Source of the DNA: JAWKRB01 sp041389885
GTDB taxonomy: Bacteria > Myxococcota_A > Polyangia > Polyangiales > Ga0077539
Direction: 5' to 3'
Length of the DNA stretch: 64,000 nucleotides
Assembly: GCA_041389885.1 (NCBI GenBank)
Contig: JAWKRB010000020.1
Location: 89,652 to 153,651, forward strand
A model generated the notes under the pieces. The model saw only the letters and a list, made by a program, of their open reading frames with translations, was not told where the DNA came from and ran no database searches. Each line of letters begins with the position of its first letter. Position 1 is the first letter of the stretch. Made by a program: the position numbers and the translations under genes. Below, in pieces: positions 17,311 to 26,214 of the stretch.

Positions 17311-18420
17311 ATGCTCCCCGTCGACAAGCTCGAGTCCTTCGTTCGCCGCGCCGAGGAGCTCGACCGGCTGCTCTGCGACCCCGCCGCCGCGTCGGACCAG
17401 GCGCGCTACCGCAAGCTGAACCGAGAGCGCGCGCAGCTCGAGGCGCTGGTCACGTCCTTCGACGCCTGGAAGAAGCTCAGCGCCCGCGTCGCCGAAGACC
17501 GCGCGGCGCTCGCCGATCCAGAGCTCCGCGAGCTGGTCGCCGACGAGCTCCCCGCGCTCGAGACCCAGCTCGCGGACCTCGAGCGCGAGCTGGTGTTCAT
17601 GCTCCTGCCGCCCGATCCCCACGACGACCGCAACGTGGTGCTCGAGATTCGCGCGGCCGCCGGGGGCGACGAGGCCACGCTCTTCGCCGCCGACCTCTTT
17701 CGCATGTACCTCCGATACGCCGAGAAGCGCCGCTGGCGCGTGGAGCTCCTCTCCGAGAGCCGCACCGAGGTGGGGGGCTTTCGCGAGGTCGTCGCCCTCG
17801 TGAGCGGCGAGCAGGTGTACAGCACCCTGCGCTTCGAGGCCGGCACCCACCGCGTGCAGCGCGTGCCGAGCACCGAGGCGCAGGGGCGCGTGCACACCTC
17901 CACGGCGACCGTCGCGGTGCTGCCCGAGGCCGAAGAGGTCGACGTGCAGATCAACGACCAGGACCTGCAGATCACCACCGCCGCCTCGGGCGGGCCGGGC
18001 GGCCAGGGGGTGAACACCACGAACAGCGCCGTGCAGGTGATTCACAAGCCCACGGGGCTGCTGGTGAAGTCGCAGGAGGAGCGCTCGTGGCACAAGAACA
18101 TCGCGCGGGCGATGAAGATCCTGCGCTCGCGGCTCCTCGAGCTCGAGCGGCAGAAGCAGGACGCGGCGATCTCCGCCGAGCGCCGCGGGATGGTGGGCGG
18201 CGGAGAGCGCGCGGAGAAGATCCGCACGTACAACTTCCCCCAGAACCGCGTCACCGATCACCGCGCGCAGATCACGCTCTACAAGCTCGACCGCTTCGTG
18301 AACGGCGAGCTCGATGAGATCCTCACGCCCCTGCGCACGCACCACCAGGCCGAGCGGCTCCGGCGCGAGCTGGGCATCGAGACCGGGATCACCACCGGCG
18401 CCGCGACCGACGACGACTGA
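17311..18420 (+). CDS. prfA: Peptide chain release factor 1
   Basis: RF1 recognises UAA and UAG and triggers peptidyl-tRNA hydrolysis. The 369-residue product has the normal length. Domain 1 is helical (residues 1-100). RAAAGGDEATLFAADLFRMY opens domain 2. The codon-recognition loop is RVPSTEAQGRVHTSTATVAV, where PST replaces the common PAT tripeptide. The catalytic GGQ lies in SGGPGGQGVNTTNSAVQ near residue 230. The C-terminus ends with TDHRAQITLYKLDRF. The start ATG 17311 lacks a clear ribosome site but matches the family start (MLPVDKLESFVRRAEELDR). RF2 is not in the window. Confidence 0.97.
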   Translation: MLPVDKLESFVRRAEELDRLLCDPAAASDQARYRKLNRERAQLEALVTSFDAWKKLSARVAEDRAALADPELRELVADELPALETQLADLERELVFMLLPPDPHDDRNVVLEIRAAAGGDEATLFAADLFRMYLRYAEKRRWRVELLSESRTEVGGFREVVALVSGEQVYSTLRFEAGTHRVQRVPSTEAQGRVHTSTATVAVLPEAEEVDVQINDQDLQITTAASGGPGGQGVNTTNSAVQVIHKPTGLLVKSQEERSWHKNIARAMKILRSRLLELERQKQDAAISAERRGMVGGGERAEKIRTYNFPQNRVTDHRAQITLYKLDRFVNGELDEILTPLRTHHQAERLRRELGIETGITTGAATDDD

Positions 18421-18428
18421 GCCTGTGC

Positions 18429-18434
18429 TATCTC
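18429..18434 (+). promoter_or_regulatory. Weak -10-like box TATCTC of the CutA-fusion gene
   Basis: TATCTC ends 6 nt before GTG 18441. It departs from TANNNT at the last base but has the same spacing as the better boxes. Confidence 0.3.
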
Positions 18435-18440
18435 CCGCCC

Positions 18441-19526
18441 GTGCGTGACCCCGCCGCCTCGCTGCGCCAGGTTCGAGACCGCTGCGCCCGCGCGCTCCTC
18501 GACGCCCTCGCGACCCCTGGAGAGGGCGCGACACCCGCCGCGCTCCGGCACGTGCCCGAGGCCCTCGCGGTCTGCGGCCACCTCGCCGAGGCCCACCGCG
18601 CCCTCGACCGGATCATGGCGCGCCTCGACCTCGGCGCCGACGCCTTCACCCTCGCCGCCGTCGCCGTGGGCGCGCTGCGCCTGGGCCGCGGCGAGGCGCT
18701 GCTTCGCCTGCGCGCCCGAGAGGCCGACGAGGGCGGAGACCCCCTGCGCGCGCTCATTCGCGCGGGCCGGGTCGCCCGCGCCGCGGGGGACCGCGAGGGC
18801 GTCACCGCCACCCTCGACGCCCTCGCCGACGCCGGCGCCGACGCGCTCCTCGCCGCCGGGGTCGAGGGCGAGGCGCTCGCGCTCGCGGCCAGCGCGCGCA
18901 CCTTCGTCGACGACCCGCACCGCGCCGCGGCCCTCGGCGCCGCCCTCACCCGCCTCGCCGACCCGCTGCCCGAGGGCGACCCGCGTCGTCTCGCGGCCCT
19001 CGCCCGGGGCCTCGCGTGGTGGTGCCGCGGCGGCGCGCACGCCGAGCCCCTCGCCCTCGCCGGGCGCGCGGCGCGGGCGCTCCTCGACGCGCTCCCCACC
19101 GACGGCCGGGTCGGCCCGAGCGGCGCGTGGATCGACGACACCGCCTGCGTCGCCCTCGACGCCCAGGAGGCCCTCGCGGGCCTCGACGGAGAGAGCGTCG
19201 GCGCCGAGCCCCTGCGCGTGGTGCTCTGCAACGCGCCCCCCGCGGACGCCGACCGCATCGCCGAAGCCCTTGTGCGAGAGCGACTCGCGGCGTGTGTGAA
19301 CATCGTGCCGGCGTTGCGCAGCGTGTACGAATGGAAGGGCGAGGTCGAGCGCGAGACCGAGAGCGCGATGCTCATCAAGACCGCCGCGAGCCGGGTCGAC
19401 GCGCTCACCGCGAGGCTCGTCGCGCTGCACCCCTACGAGCTCCCCGAGGTGATCGCGCTGCCCGTGGGCGAGGGCGAAGGCAACCCCGCCTACCACGCCT
19501 GGGTCGCCGCGCAGACGAGGGCGTGA
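18441..19526 (+). CDS. CutA domain fused to a long helical N-terminal domain
   Basis: A 361-residue fusion. Residues about 257-361 form a complete CutA-like trimeric alpha/beta domain. Signatures are LRVVLCNAPPADADRIAEAL, RLAACVNIVPALRSVYEWKG, ESAMLIKTAASRVDAL and HPYELPEVIALPV ending with YHAWVAAQ, matching the family's LAACVN, W-x-G and HPYE-P-E motifs. CutA proteins are normally about 105-115 residues and are linked to divalent-cation tolerance. The first 250 residues are Ala/Leu/Arg-rich helices in pairs (for example AHRALDRIMARLDLGADAFT), resembling tetratricopeptide-like repeats without recognisable catalytic sites. The gene follows prfA directly, where prmC often stands in other bacteria, but it shows no methyltransferase motif. 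GTG 18441 is the start. Confidence 0.8.
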   Translation: MRDPAASLRQVRDRCARALLDALATPGEGATPAALRHVPEALAVCGHLAEAHRALDRIMARLDLGADAFTLAAVAVGALRLGRGEALLRLRAREADEGGDPLRALIRAGRVARAAGDREGVTATLDALADAGADALLAAGVEGEALALAASARTFVDDPHRAAALGAALTRLADPLPEGDPRRLAALARGLAWWCRGGAHAEPLALAGRAARALLDALPTDGRVGPSGAWIDDTACVALDAQEALAGLDGESVGAEPLRVVLCNAPPADADRIAEALVRERLAACVNIVPALRSVYEWKGEVERETESAMLIKTAASRVDALTARLVALHPYELPEVIALPVGEGEGNPAYHAWVAAQTRA

Positions 19527-19554
19527 GGGCGCGGCGGCGAGGCCCGCGCTGGTG

Positions 19555-19560
19555 TACCTT
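19555..19560 (+). promoter_or_regulatory. Putative -10 box TACCTT of nadE
   Basis: TACCTT ends 9 nt before ATG 19570. It would be internal to a longer reading frame starting at 19552, so it favours ATG 19570 as the start. Confidence 0.45.
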
Positions 19561-19569
19561 CCGTCGCCC

Positions 19570-21474
19570 ATGAGGCTGATTCAGATCGCGCTCGCTTCGG
19601 TGAACCCCACGGTGGGTTCGGTACGCTCCAACACCGACCGCGCGCTGAGGCTCGCGCGCGAGGCCGCCGCGCAGGGCGCGACGGTGGTGGCCCTGCCCGA
19701 GCAGGTGATCGGCGGGTACCCCGCGGAGGACCTCATCCAGTGGCGCGGCTTCGTCGCGGCGCAGTGGCGCGAGCTCGCGCGCTTCGCCGCAGAGACCGCC
19801 GCGCTGCCGCAGGTCTTCGTGCTGGGCGTGACCGTGGCGCTGCGCGGGCACCTGTACAACGCCGCGGCGGTGGCGCACCGCGGCGCGATCCTCGGCGTCG
19901 TGCCCAAGGAGAAGCTCCCGACCTACAACGTCTTCTACGAGGCGCGCACGTTCTCGCCGGGGGCGCCGGGGCGCTGCGACGAGGTCGACGGCGTGCCCTT
20001 CGGCGACCTGGTCTTCGAGTTCGACTGGGGGGTGATGGGCGTCGAGGTGTGCGAGGACATCTGGTCCCCCGACGGGCCCATGCGGCGCCGGTGCTACGCG
20101 GGCGCGGAGCTCATGGTGAACATCTCCGCGTCGCCCTACCGCATGGGGGTGATGGGCACGCGCCGGGAGATGATCAACACCCGCGCGGGCGACAACCAGT
20201 GCGTCATCGCCTACGTCAACCAGGTCGGCGCCAACGACGGGCTGATCTTCGACGGCGGCGGCTTCGTGGTGCAGAACGGCCGCCCGATGCTCGAGGCGCC
20301 GCGCTGGGTCGAGGGCGTGGCCTCGGCGGTGGTCGACCTCGACCGCACTCAGAGGCTCCGCACCGAGAACACGACCTGGCGCGTCGACTGCCTCGAGGCG
20401 ATGGACGACCCGAAGCTCCCGCGGCTGATCCGCGCGACCGAGGCTGGCGCGCCGCGCGACGCGCTGCGCTACCCGGCCCCGGCGGGCGCGTCGTTCTTTC
20501 TCCCCAGCGCCGCCCCCCCGCGCACCGCGCGCGAGGACTTCTGCGAAGACCTCCTCGACGCGCTCTGCCTGGGCGTCGGCGACTACTTCGAGAAGACCGG
20601 CGCGTTCAAGGGCGTGGGCATCGCGGTGTCGGGCGGGCGCGACTCGCTCCTCACGCTGCTGGTGGCCTGGCGCTGGGTGCAGCGCAGGCACGCCGCCCTC
20701 GACGACGCCGCGCGGCGGGCGAAGACGGGGGAGCTGCTGCGCGCGTTCTACATGCCCACGCGGTACTCGTCGGGGCACACCTCGGAGTGCGCGCGGCTCA
20801 TCTGCGAGGAGCTCGGGGTGCCGTTTCTGGTGCTCCCCATCGAGGAGGCCTTCGACCGCGAGGCCGACGCCGCGCGGACCATGGTGGGCGGCCCGCTCAC
20901 CGAGCTCACCGAGCAGAACGTGCAGGCGCGCATCCGCTCCGGGCGCATGTGGAACTGGTCGAACACCACCGGCATGCTCTTTCTCAACACCGGGAACATG
21001 TCCGAGAAGGCCATGGGCTACACCACCATCGGCGGCGACCTCGAGGGCGCCCTCGCGGTGCTCGCGAACGTGCCCAAGACCGTGGTGATCTTTCTGCTGG
21101 AGTACCTCCTCGAGCGCCACGGCTTCGAGGGCATTCGCAAGACCCTCGAGGCCCCCGCGGGCCCCGAGCTCGCGCCGAACCAGAAGGGCGAAGACGAGCT
21201 CATGCCCTTCCGCGTCCTCGACGCGTGCTTTCACCTCTACGCGGCAGAGAAGCTCTCCCCCGACGAGATGCGCGCGGCGCTGGGGTCGGTGTTCCCGAGC
21301 GAAGACCCCGCGGCCATCGCGGTGTGGGTCGAGAAGTTCGTGCGGATGTTCACCCGCTCGATCTACAAGTGGGTGCAGGCGCCCCTGACGCTGCACGTCG
21401 GCAACCTCGACCTCGAGCGCGAGCGCGCGCTGCAGATGCCCGTGGTCGAGACCGCGGAGTGGGCCCGCGAGTAG
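19570..21474 (+). CDS. nadE: Glutamine-dependent NAD+ synthetase
   Basis: A 634-residue two-domain enzyme that makes NAD+ from nicotinic acid adenine dinucleotide, ATP and glutamine-derived ammonia. The N-terminal nitrilase-type glutaminase has the E-K-C triad in VVALPEQVIGGYPAEDL (Glu), VPKEKLPTYNVFYEARTF (Lys) and GVEVCEDIWSPDGP (Cys). The C-terminal synthetase has the PP-loop GIAVSGGRDSLLTLLVAW and the NAD-site block TEQNVQARIRSGRMWNWSN, then NTGNMSEKAMGYTTIGGD. A start at GTG 19552 is possible in frame, but ATG 19570 (MRLIQIALASVNPTVG) matches the usual start and the box position. The gene is convergent with the FHA gene, only 6 bases apart. Confidence 0.95.
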   Translation: MRLIQIALASVNPTVGSVRSNTDRALRLAREAAAQGATVVALPEQVIGGYPAEDLIQWRGFVAAQWRELARFAAETAALPQVFVLGVTVALRGHLYNAAAVAHRGAILGVVPKEKLPTYNVFYEARTFSPGAPGRCDEVDGVPFGDLVFEFDWGVMGVEVCEDIWSPDGPMRRRCYAGAELMVNISASPYRMGVMGTRREMINTRAGDNQCVIAYVNQVGANDGLIFDGGGFVVQNGRPMLEAPRWVEGVASAVVDLDRTQRLRTENTTWRVDCLEAMDDPKLPRLIRATEAGAPRDALRYPAPAGASFFLPSAAPPRTAREDFCEDLLDALCLGVGDYFEKTGAFKGVGIAVSGGRDSLLTLLVAWRWVQRRHAALDDAARRAKTGELLRAFYMPTRYSSGHTSECARLICEELGVPFLVLPIEEAFDREADAARTMVGGPLTELTEQNVQARIRSGRMWNWSNTTGMLFLNTGNMSEKAMGYTTIGGDLEGALAVLANVPKTVVIFLLEYLLERHGFEGIRKTLEAPAGPELAPNQKGEDELMPFRVLDACFHLYAAEKLSPDEMRAALGSVFPSEDPAAIAVWVEKFVRMFTRSIYKWVQAPLTLHVGNLDLERERALQMPVVETAEWARE

Positions 21475-21480
21475 GGGCTA

Positions 21481-23187
21481 CTACTGCAGCTGGACGTGAA
21501 AGATCCGCTGCCCCATGAGCACGGCGTCGGCGTGCTGCACCGGGCGGGTGCCCTGGATGCGCACGAAGGTGCCGTTGGAGCTCCCCACGTCGGTGAGCAT
21601 CACCTGCGGGCCCATCACGCTGATCTGGCAGTGCGTGCCTGAGACCCAGCCGTCGCCGGGAAAGCGCAGGTCGGCGCGGGTGCGGCCCAGGGTGATCCCC
21701 TGCGCGGGCACGGGGACGGGGAAGAGGTTGCGGTCGACGTCGCGTCCCACCACCAGGGCGAGCTGCCCGGCGAAGTCACCGTGGCTCCCGGCGTTCGTCG
21801 GCGGGCGCTGCTCGAAGCGGAGGATGATCCGCCCGAAGCAGAACTGGTCGCCGTCGCGCAGCGCCACCGGCGTCTGCCGCGGGATGCGCACGTAGACCCC
21901 GTTGCGCGAGCCCTCGTCGCGCACCCACGCGCTGCCGTTCTGCACGATGATCGTCGCGTGGCGGCTGGAGAGCAGGTTGTCTTCGGCGAAGATCCCGCCC
22001 ACCTCGCGCCCCACGAGGTTCTCGCCCTCGTTGAGGGGGACCTCCCGCGGCTCAGAGCCGTCGAGCTGCGTGACCAGCAGCTTGGCGCGGTGCAGCCGCG
22101 CGCGGGTCTCGGTGGGCTGCTCGTGCACCGGCGCGAGCGGGTCTTGCCACGCCGGGCCGAAGCCCGTGCCGGCCCGGGGCGGCACCGGAGGCGGGCCATA
22201 ATTGTTGGCCAGCGGCGGCGCCGGGGGTGACATGTTCGTGCGGGAGAAGGGGTTCTGCACCCCGGCGCCCGCGAAGGGGTCGCTCACCGGCGGCGGGCCG
22301 TAGGGCGTGGCCATGACCCCGTAGGGGTCGACCACGGGCGGCTTCATCCCCGCGAAGGGGTCGCTGTTGTGCGCTCCGGCGAAGGGGTCGCTGTTGTGCG
22401 AGCCCGCGTAGGGGTCGACCGGGGGCGGCGCGACCGGCGGCGCGTTGCCCGCGGCGTTGAGCGCGGGCATCGGCCCGAAGATCGCCGGCGGCCCCCCCGC
22501 CGCGTCGGGCGGCGCCAGGGGCCCCGGCGGACCTGGGAGGTTCGGCGGTCCCGGCGGAGCCAGCACCGGCGGCGCGAAGGCGGGCGGCGGCCCCGCGGGC
22601 GGCGGCACCGGCGGAGGCATTCCAGGCGCCGACCCGCTGGAGAGCGGGGGCATCACGGGCGCCGGGGCGTTGGGGAGCGGAGGCATCGGGCCGAGGATCG
22701 AGCCCGCGCCCCCCGAGGCCGGCGGAGCGGGGGCGGCGCCCGGCGCGATCGGGCTGAGGTTCGACGCGAGCGGCGGCGGCGCCACGGCAGGGGGCGCGCT
22801 CACCGGCAGCGGCTGCACCCCAGGGAGGCTCGGCGCGCGCAGCACCGGCGGCGAGGTCGGCCCCGAGAGCGGCGAACTCATCAACGGCGGGGGGGCGCCC
22901 GGCGTACCCAGGGGAGAGAGCGGAGACAACGGCGGCGCGCCCGGGGCACCGAGGGGAGACAACAGCGGCGGCGGACCCGCCGCCCCACCCAGGGGTCGAG
23001 GGGCGCCAAGGGGAGGCGGCCCGGCGGGCCCGCCCACCCTGGGAGGCCCTCCGCCCAACGGAGGCGGGGCGGCGCCCAGGGTCGGCGCCCTCCCCTGCAG
23101 ATCGCTCCCGCAGCCGAGGCAGAACCTGATCTCTGGCGGGTTCTCCTTGCCGCAACGAGGACAGCTCACGTTCACGCCGCTACCCAT
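21481..23187 (-). CDS. Zinc-ribbon, Pro/Gly-rich linker and two FHA domains
   Basis: A 568-residue cytoplasmic signalling reader. Residues 8-28 form a zinc ribbon (CPRCGKENPPEIRFCLGCGS). A very long Pro/Gly/Ala linker covers about 30-360 and includes a short DPFAG-type tandem. FHA1 is about 375-465 (EGENLVGREVGGIFAEDNLL; SSRHATII; SRNGVYV) and FHA2 about 480-568 (GITLGRTRADLRFPGDGWVS; GTHCQISV; SSNGTFV). FHA domains bind phosphothreonine, so this protein likely reads the output of the Ser/Thr kinases in the same region. FHA1 keeps the GR, SxRH and NG residues. FHA2 has GR, S-G-T-H-C and SSNGT. ATG 23187 has only a weak ribosome site. Confidence 0.85.
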   Translation of the reverse strand: MGSGVNVSCPRCGKENPPEIRFCLGCGSDLQGRAPTLGAAPPPLGGGPPRVGGPAGPPPLGAPRPLGGAAGPPPLLSPLGAPGAPPLSPLSPLGTPGAPPPLMSSPLSGPTSPPVLRAPSLPGVQPLPVSAPPAVAPPPLASNLSPIAPGAAPAPPASGGAGSILGPMPPLPNAPAPVMPPLSSGSAPGMPPPVPPPAGPPPAFAPPVLAPPGPPNLPGPPGPLAPPDAAGGPPAIFGPMPALNAAGNAPPVAPPPVDPYAGSHNSDPFAGAHNSDPFAGMKPPVVDPYGVMATPYGPPPVSDPFAGAGVQNPFSRTNMSPPAPPLANNYGPPPVPPRAGTGFGPAWQDPLAPVHEQPTETRARLHRAKLLVTQLDGSEPREVPLNEGENLVGREVGGIFAEDNLLSSRHATIIVQNGSAWVRDEGSRNGVYVRIPRQTPVALRDGDQFCFGRIILRFEQRPPTNAGSHGDFAGQLALVVGRDVDRNLFPVPVPAQGITLGRTRADLRFPGDGWVSGTHCQISVMGPQVMLTDVGSSNGTFVRIQGTRPVQHADAVLMGQRIFHVQLQ

Positions 23188-23357
23188 TCGCCTTCACTCA
23201 GTCGTCGCCCGCGCCGCTCGCACCGTGATCTAGGCCAGACCCACGCACAACACGCGAGGCCCGAAACTTCCCACGGACCCCGCGGCCATGTCCAGACGAC
23301 TGATGCGCCGCACTTGCGCGCACCGCGCGCTGTGGGCGAACCTCCACGGCCCATTTC

Positions 23358-24413
23358 ATGCTGAGACCCTGGATGAAGCTCACTCCCCTCTTCGCGCTCC
23401 TCGGGGTCGCCTGCGCCTCGACCCCCGCCCCCGTCGCGCGGCGCGCGCCCGAGCCCGCCCCCGTCGTCGCGGTCGCCCCGCCGCCGCCCCCCGCGCCCCC
23501 GGAGCCGCCGCCCCCGGCGCCCCCGGAGCCGCCGCCCCCCGCGCCGCCCGAGCAGCCCGAGGCCCCGGCGGCGAGCGCCGAGGGGGTGCGGATGTTCCGC
23601 GGGCGCAGCGAGGACGAGTGGGTGCGGCTGATGCACGAGCGCCCGGTGGAGCGCACCGTCGCGCGCTTTCACAGCACGCTCTACGTGTTTCACATGGACC
23701 TCGGCGACGGCGTCGAGATCAGCTTTCAGCCCGAGCAGCGCAACCTGGAGTCGTTCTGGCGCAGGGAGATCGCGTCGTATCACCTGGCGCGCCTGCTCGG
23801 GATCCAGCACCGGGTCCCGCCGACCATCGGCAAGCGCGTGCCCCTGAGCGCCTTCGGGCGGCTCGGGCGCAACACCAACCTCATCGTCGACCGCGAGGGG
23901 ATGGTCTACGGCTCGGCGAGCGTGTGGATGCCGGTGCTCCACGGCGCGCAGATGCACGAGGCGCCCGCGCGGCGCGAGTGGTCGGGCTGGATGAACCCCG
24001 CGAACCCCGTCCCCGAAGACCGCCGGGAGCGCGCGCGGCAGGTGTCGGAGGTGCTCGTCTTCGACTACCTCGCCGCGAACTACGACCGCTGGAACTGCTG
24101 CAACATCACGGTCGACGAGAACAACGACCTGGTGTTTCGAGACAACGACGCGGGGTGGTTCCCGCGGGGTGATCAACACGCTGGGCTCGCCGGGCGTCGT
24201 GCGCCGGGTGCCGCGCTACCTCTTCGAGTCGATGCAGCGCGCGACCCCGAGGCGCTGCGGGCCTCCATCGCCAACGACCCCATGGCGAGCAGGGTGCACC
24301 TCATCCCCGACGCCTCGTTCGTGGGCTACGAGCGCCGTCGCAACGCGCTCATCGCCAACCTCCGCCGCATGGTGGAGCGACACGGCGAGGCGGCGGTCTT
24401 CCCCTGGCCGTAG
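23358..24413 (+). CDS. Lipoprotein with Fam20C/HipA-like atypical kinase fold (two compensating indels)
   Basis: A probable secreted lipoprotein. The signal MKLTPLFALLGVAC ends at a lipobox Cys, preferably from ATG 23373; ATG 23358 is also in frame. Residues about 20-75 are a Pro/Glu repeat linker. The domain then shows FHMDLGDGVEISFQPEQRN, REIASYHLARLLGIQHRVPP, DYLAANYDRWNCCNITVD and LVFRDNDAG, the order of motifs in Fam20C/HipA/PI3K-like kinases (nucleotide-site strand, helix with E, D-R-x-x-x-N loop and metal-binding D). The usual FKP lysine is Gln here (SFQP). Between about 24165 and 24240 the frame slips and returns: the alternative frame reads INTLGSPGVVRRVPRYLFES, so two compensating indels are likely. 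Activity is uncertain; it could be a pseudokinase. Confidence 0.6.
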   Translation: MLRPWMKLTPLFALLGVACASTPAPVARRAPEPAPVVAVAPPPPPAPPEPPPPAPPEPPPPAPPEQPEAPAASAEGVRMFRGRSEDEWVRLMHERPVERTVARFHSTLYVFHMDLGDGVEISFQPEQRNLESFWRREIASYHLARLLGIQHRVPPTIGKRVPLSAFGRLGRNTNLIVDREGMVYGSASVWMPVLHGAQMHEAPARREWSGWMNPANPVPEDRRERARQVSEVLVFDYLAANYDRWNCCNITVDENNDLVFRDNDAGWFPRGDQHAGLAGRRAPGAALPLRVDAARDPEALRASIANDPMASRVHLIPDASFVGYERRRNALIANLRRMVERHGEAAVFPWP

Positions 24414-24462
24414 ACAGGACCTCCCGCGGCCTCGACCGCCCTCCAACCCAGGAGCCTGACCC

Positions 24463-26154
24463 GTGAACCGCCACCCCGTCTTCGCGCTGAGCGAGTCCCT
24501 CGTGGACCAGTACGCCGCCCTCCGGCCCATGAACGCCACGATGATGGGCGTCGCCGGCCACGACCACCGCTGGGACGACCTCTCGCCCGCGGGCGTGGCC
24601 GCGTACGCCGCCGAGGTCGAGCGCTGGGAGGCGCAGCTCGACGCCCTGCCCCCCGCCGTCGACCGCTGGGACGCCCTCGCCGTCGCCGTCTGCCGCGACT
24701 GGGTCGCCCTGGAGCGCGACGCCCTCGCCCACGCCGACCACCGGGTGGACCTCAACAACATCGCCTCGCCCTTTCAGACGATCCGCATGGTCTTCGACCA
24801 GATGAGCACCGCGACCCCCGAGGGCTGGGAGGCCATCGCCGCGCGCCTCTTCGGGCTCCCCGAGGCGCTCGCGGGCTACCGCGCGTCCCTCTCCGAGGGG
24901 CTGTCTCGGGGCGAGCTCGTCGCGGCGCGGCAGGTGCGCGCCTGCGTCGAGCAGGGGCGCGTCGCGGCCTCGAAGGACGGGCCCTTCGGCGCGATCGAGG
25001 CGCAGCTCGCGTCGAGCGAGGTCCCCGATGAGCTCGCGGCGCGGGTGCGCGAGGGGGTGCGCGTCGCCTGCGCGGCCTACGGCGAGCTCACCGACTGGCT
25101 GAACGACACCTACCTCCCGCGCGCGCCGGAGCGAGAAGGGGTGGGCCGCGCGCGCTACCTCCGCGCGGCGCGACGCTTCGTCGGCGCGGAGATTCAGCCC
25201 GAAGAGACCCACGCCTGGGGGTGGTCCGAGGTGAGGCGGCTGCAGGGCGAGATCCTGCGCCTGGGGGACGAGATCTGCGGCGCGCGCACGCTCCCGGAGC
25301 TGTACGCGCACCTGCGCAGCGACCCCGCGTTCGCCTCAGAGAACCGCGAGACCTTCCTCGAGACCATGCGCGCGCGGCAGGCGCGGGCGATGGCCGACCT
25401 CGACGGCTCGCACTTCGACATCCCCGCGGCGATTCGCCACGTCGACGTGAAGGTCGCGCCGCCGGGAGGGCCCCTCGGCGCGTACTACGTCCCGCCCTCC
25501 GAGGACCTCTCGCGCCCGGGATCGATCTGGTACTCCCTCTCGGGCGAGGGGCCGTTCCCGCTCTACGACGAGGTGACCACGGCCTACCACGAGGGCTTTC
25601 CAGGGCATCACCTCCAGTGCGGGCTGCAGGTGTACCTCCGAGAGAAGCTCTGCCGCGTGCACCGCCTCGCGTACGGGTACTCGGGCTACGCCGAGGGCTG
25701 GGCGCTCTACGCCGAGCAGCTGATGGACGAGCTGGGGTATTTCGAGTCGCCGGCGTACCGCGTGGGGATGCTCGCGATGCAGCTCGTGCGGGCCTGCCGC
25801 GTGGCCTTCGACGTCGGCGCGCACCTGGGCTTCGCGATCCCCGACGACGCGCCCTTCGCGCCCGGCGAGGCGTGGACCTTCGAGCGCGGCGTCGAGTTCT
25901 TTCAGTCCTTCGGCGGCCTCGCCGAGGACCACGCCGTGAGCGAGGTCACCCGCTACCTCGGTTGGCCCGGCCAGGCCATCTCGTACAAGGTCGGCCAGCG
26001 CGAGATGCTCGCCCTGCGCGACGCGTGGATCGCCGCGGGCCGCGGCCCCCTGAAGGAATTTCACCACCGCGTGCTCGACGTGGGCAACGTCTCGCTGGAC
26101 ATGCTCCGCGAGCTCGTGCTCGGCCCCGACGCGCGCCCGACGGCGACGGCGTAG
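24463..26154 (+). CDS. DUF885-family metallopeptidase
   Basis: A 563-residue protein of the DUF885 family, predicted zinc carboxypeptidases or aminopeptidases related to the gluzincins. The metal-binding motif is YHEGFPGHHLQCGLQVYLRE (HEGFPGHH) near residue 383, with YGYSGYAEGWALYAEQLMDE supplying the further Glu. GSIWYSLSGEGPFPLYDEVT is another conserved block. There is no signal peptide, so the protein is cytoplasmic. GTG 24463 has an AGGAG site 8 nt upstream. It is adjacent to the lipoprotein upstream, with about 50 bases between. The substrate is unknown. Confidence 0.85.
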   Translation: MNRHPVFALSESLVDQYAALRPMNATMMGVAGHDHRWDDLSPAGVAAYAAEVERWEAQLDALPPAVDRWDALAVAVCRDWVALERDALAHADHRVDLNNIASPFQTIRMVFDQMSTATPEGWEAIAARLFGLPEALAGYRASLSEGLSRGELVAARQVRACVEQGRVAASKDGPFGAIEAQLASSEVPDELAARVREGVRVACAAYGELTDWLNDTYLPRAPEREGVGRARYLRAARRFVGAEIQPEETHAWGWSEVRRLQGEILRLGDEICGARTLPELYAHLRSDPAFASENRETFLETMRARQARAMADLDGSHFDIPAAIRHVDVKVAPPGGPLGAYYVPPSEDLSRPGSIWYSLSGEGPFPLYDEVTTAYHEGFPGHHLQCGLQVYLREKLCRVHRLAYGYSGYAEGWALYAEQLMDELGYFESPAYRVGMLAMQLVRACRVAFDVGAHLGFAIPDDAPFAPGEAWTFERGVEFFQSFGGLAEDHAVSEVTRYLGWPGQAISYKVGQREMLALRDAWIAAGRGPLKEFHHRVLDVGNVSLDMLRELVLGPDARPTATA

Positions 26155-26201
26155 CGCCCGCGCGCGGCTGCGCGAAGGTTCCGCCCTCGTGCGTCGCGTG
26201 C

Positions 26202-26207
26202 TAATCG
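26202..26207 (+). promoter_or_regulatory. Weak -10-like box TAATCG of the transglycosylase gene
   Basis: TAATCG ends 7 nt before GTG 26215. It lacks the final T of TANNNT but keeps the spacing. Confidence 0.3.
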
Positions 26208-26214
26208 CCTCGGG

